Assembly (NCBI GenBank): GCA_947478865.1
Contig: CANJXF010000035.1
Span: 1 to 44,633 of the forward strand
Reading direction: 5' to 3'
Length of the DNA: 44,633 bases
Origin: Verrucomicrobiales bacterium
GTDB lineage: Bacteria; Verrucomicrobiota; Verrucomicrobiia; Limisphaerales; CANJXF01
Shown here: in pieces, positions 44,505 to 44,633 of the stretch
How the letters are laid out: each line of letters begins with the position of its first letter
How positions within the stretch are numbered: position 1 is the first letter of the stretch
Notes under the pieces: generated by a model
The model's database searches: none
The model's input: only the letters and a program-made list of their open reading frames with translations
What the model was told of the DNA's origin: nothing
Translations under genes and position numbers: made by a program

Positions 44505-44633
44505 TTACAAACGCATGGACGGCCAATGTCCAAGGGGATGGTTTAGGCTCGTCGGCATGAAAATTTCTAAGATTGAGGCGGGAGAGCCGGTTTTGCAGCA
44601 ATTGGCACAGGCGTATGGCAATGAAGCCAGGGC
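44505..44633 (+). mobile_element. Possible foreign insertion boundary at right end
   Basis: Beyond about 44505 the sequence no longer continues the kinase gene. It contains a small inverted repeat (tggac/gtcca around 44516-44532) and the start of an outward-reading ORF. This may be the end of an insertion element; only one end is visible and I do not recognise the terminal sequence. It differs from the possible element at the left edge. Confidence 0.25.
44557..44633 (+). CDS. Start of an outward-reading ORF, unknown (partial)
   Basis: An ATG at 44557 opens a frame that continues to the window edge for 25 codons (MKISKIEAGEPVLQQLAQAY...). It lies about 50 bases beyond the point where the histidine kinase loses its homology, divergent from it. 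No clear Shine-Dalgarno is present. I do not recognise it; the setting suggests a mobile-element ORF, but it may be an ordinary gene. Confidence 0.35.
   Translation, partial: MKISKIEAGEPVLQQLAQAYGNEAR

Noticed and set aside
44227-44601. 124-codon minus-strand frame across the right junction
   Set aside because: It overlaps the histidine kinase frame, which has clear motifs, and spans the proposed junction.
1-44633. CRISPR arrays, tRNA or rRNA genes, phage genes
   Set aside because: No regularly spaced repeats, no cloverleaf-like sequences and no phage structural genes were seen.

Overview
The window looks like chromosomal DNA from a member of the Verrucomicrobiota, most likely Pedosphaera/Limisphaerales-like. 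This is an inference from content, not from a marker gene. The signs are four prepilin-like proteins carrying the [18 protein letters not shown] signature, many secreted proteins of families common in that phylum and in Planctomycetes (DUF4838, DUF4091, PQQ-type propellers, ceramidase-like, PHP, SMP-30), and few clear Shine-Dalgarno sites. There are no rRNA, tRNA or CRISPR sequences that I can see.

Layout. 1-711: the start of an outward-reading ORF, possibly an IS5-like transposase, abuts a prepilin-like gene that has lost its 3' part. 834-1211: a small cupin. 1464-4932: acyl-CoA dehydrogenase and acyl-CoA ligase. 5012-14247: a secreted-protein cluster (DUF4838, oligogalacturonate-lyase-like propeller, prepilin-like, an unrecognised 725-residue protein, and a convergent propeller-DUF4091 fusion). 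14627-22041: a compact five-gene run encoding FadN-type hydroxyacyl-CoA dehydrogenase/enoyl-CoA hydratase, thiolase, EtfB, EtfA and a FadF-type membrane Fe-S oxidoreductase. 22113-22868: a prepilin-like gene. 23062-31032: MFS transporter, large secreted TIM-barrel-like protein, ceramidase-like hydrolase, PHP hydrolase and another prepilin-like gene. 31189-40357: a tightly packed six-gene minus-strand operon (membrane protein, secreted GH20/GH67N-like protein, HpcH/HpaI aldolase, metallophosphoesterase, SMP-30 lactonase, PQQ-like propeller). 40552-42900: a YidR/DUF3748 lipoprotein-like propeller and a small metzincin-like protease. 42949-44504: a NarL-type response regulator and its histidine kinase, which has lost its N-terminal part. 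44557-44633: start of another outward-reading ORF.

How the genes work together. The two fatty-acid blocks make up a full beta-oxidation route: activation (ligase), first oxidation (FadE-like), hydration and second oxidation (FadN), thiolysis (FadA), with electrons passing through EtfBA to FadF and the quinone pool. The remaining genes mostly encode exported proteins that look aimed at extracellular carbohydrate or other polymer breakdown. The minus-strand operon pairs a periplasmic lactonase with a cytoplasmic 2-keto acid aldolase, which suggests breakdown of a sugar acid, but the substrate cannot be read from the sequence.

Both ends of the window interrupt a recognisable gene and begin a different ORF reading outward. 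This is what is expected if insertion elements flank the segment, or if the window is an assembly contig that ends in repeats. The best candidates for undescribed biology are the six-gene operon with its unrecognised membrane protein and catalytically odd GH20-like protein, and the unrecognised large secreted proteins at 8952-11129 and 24464-27277.
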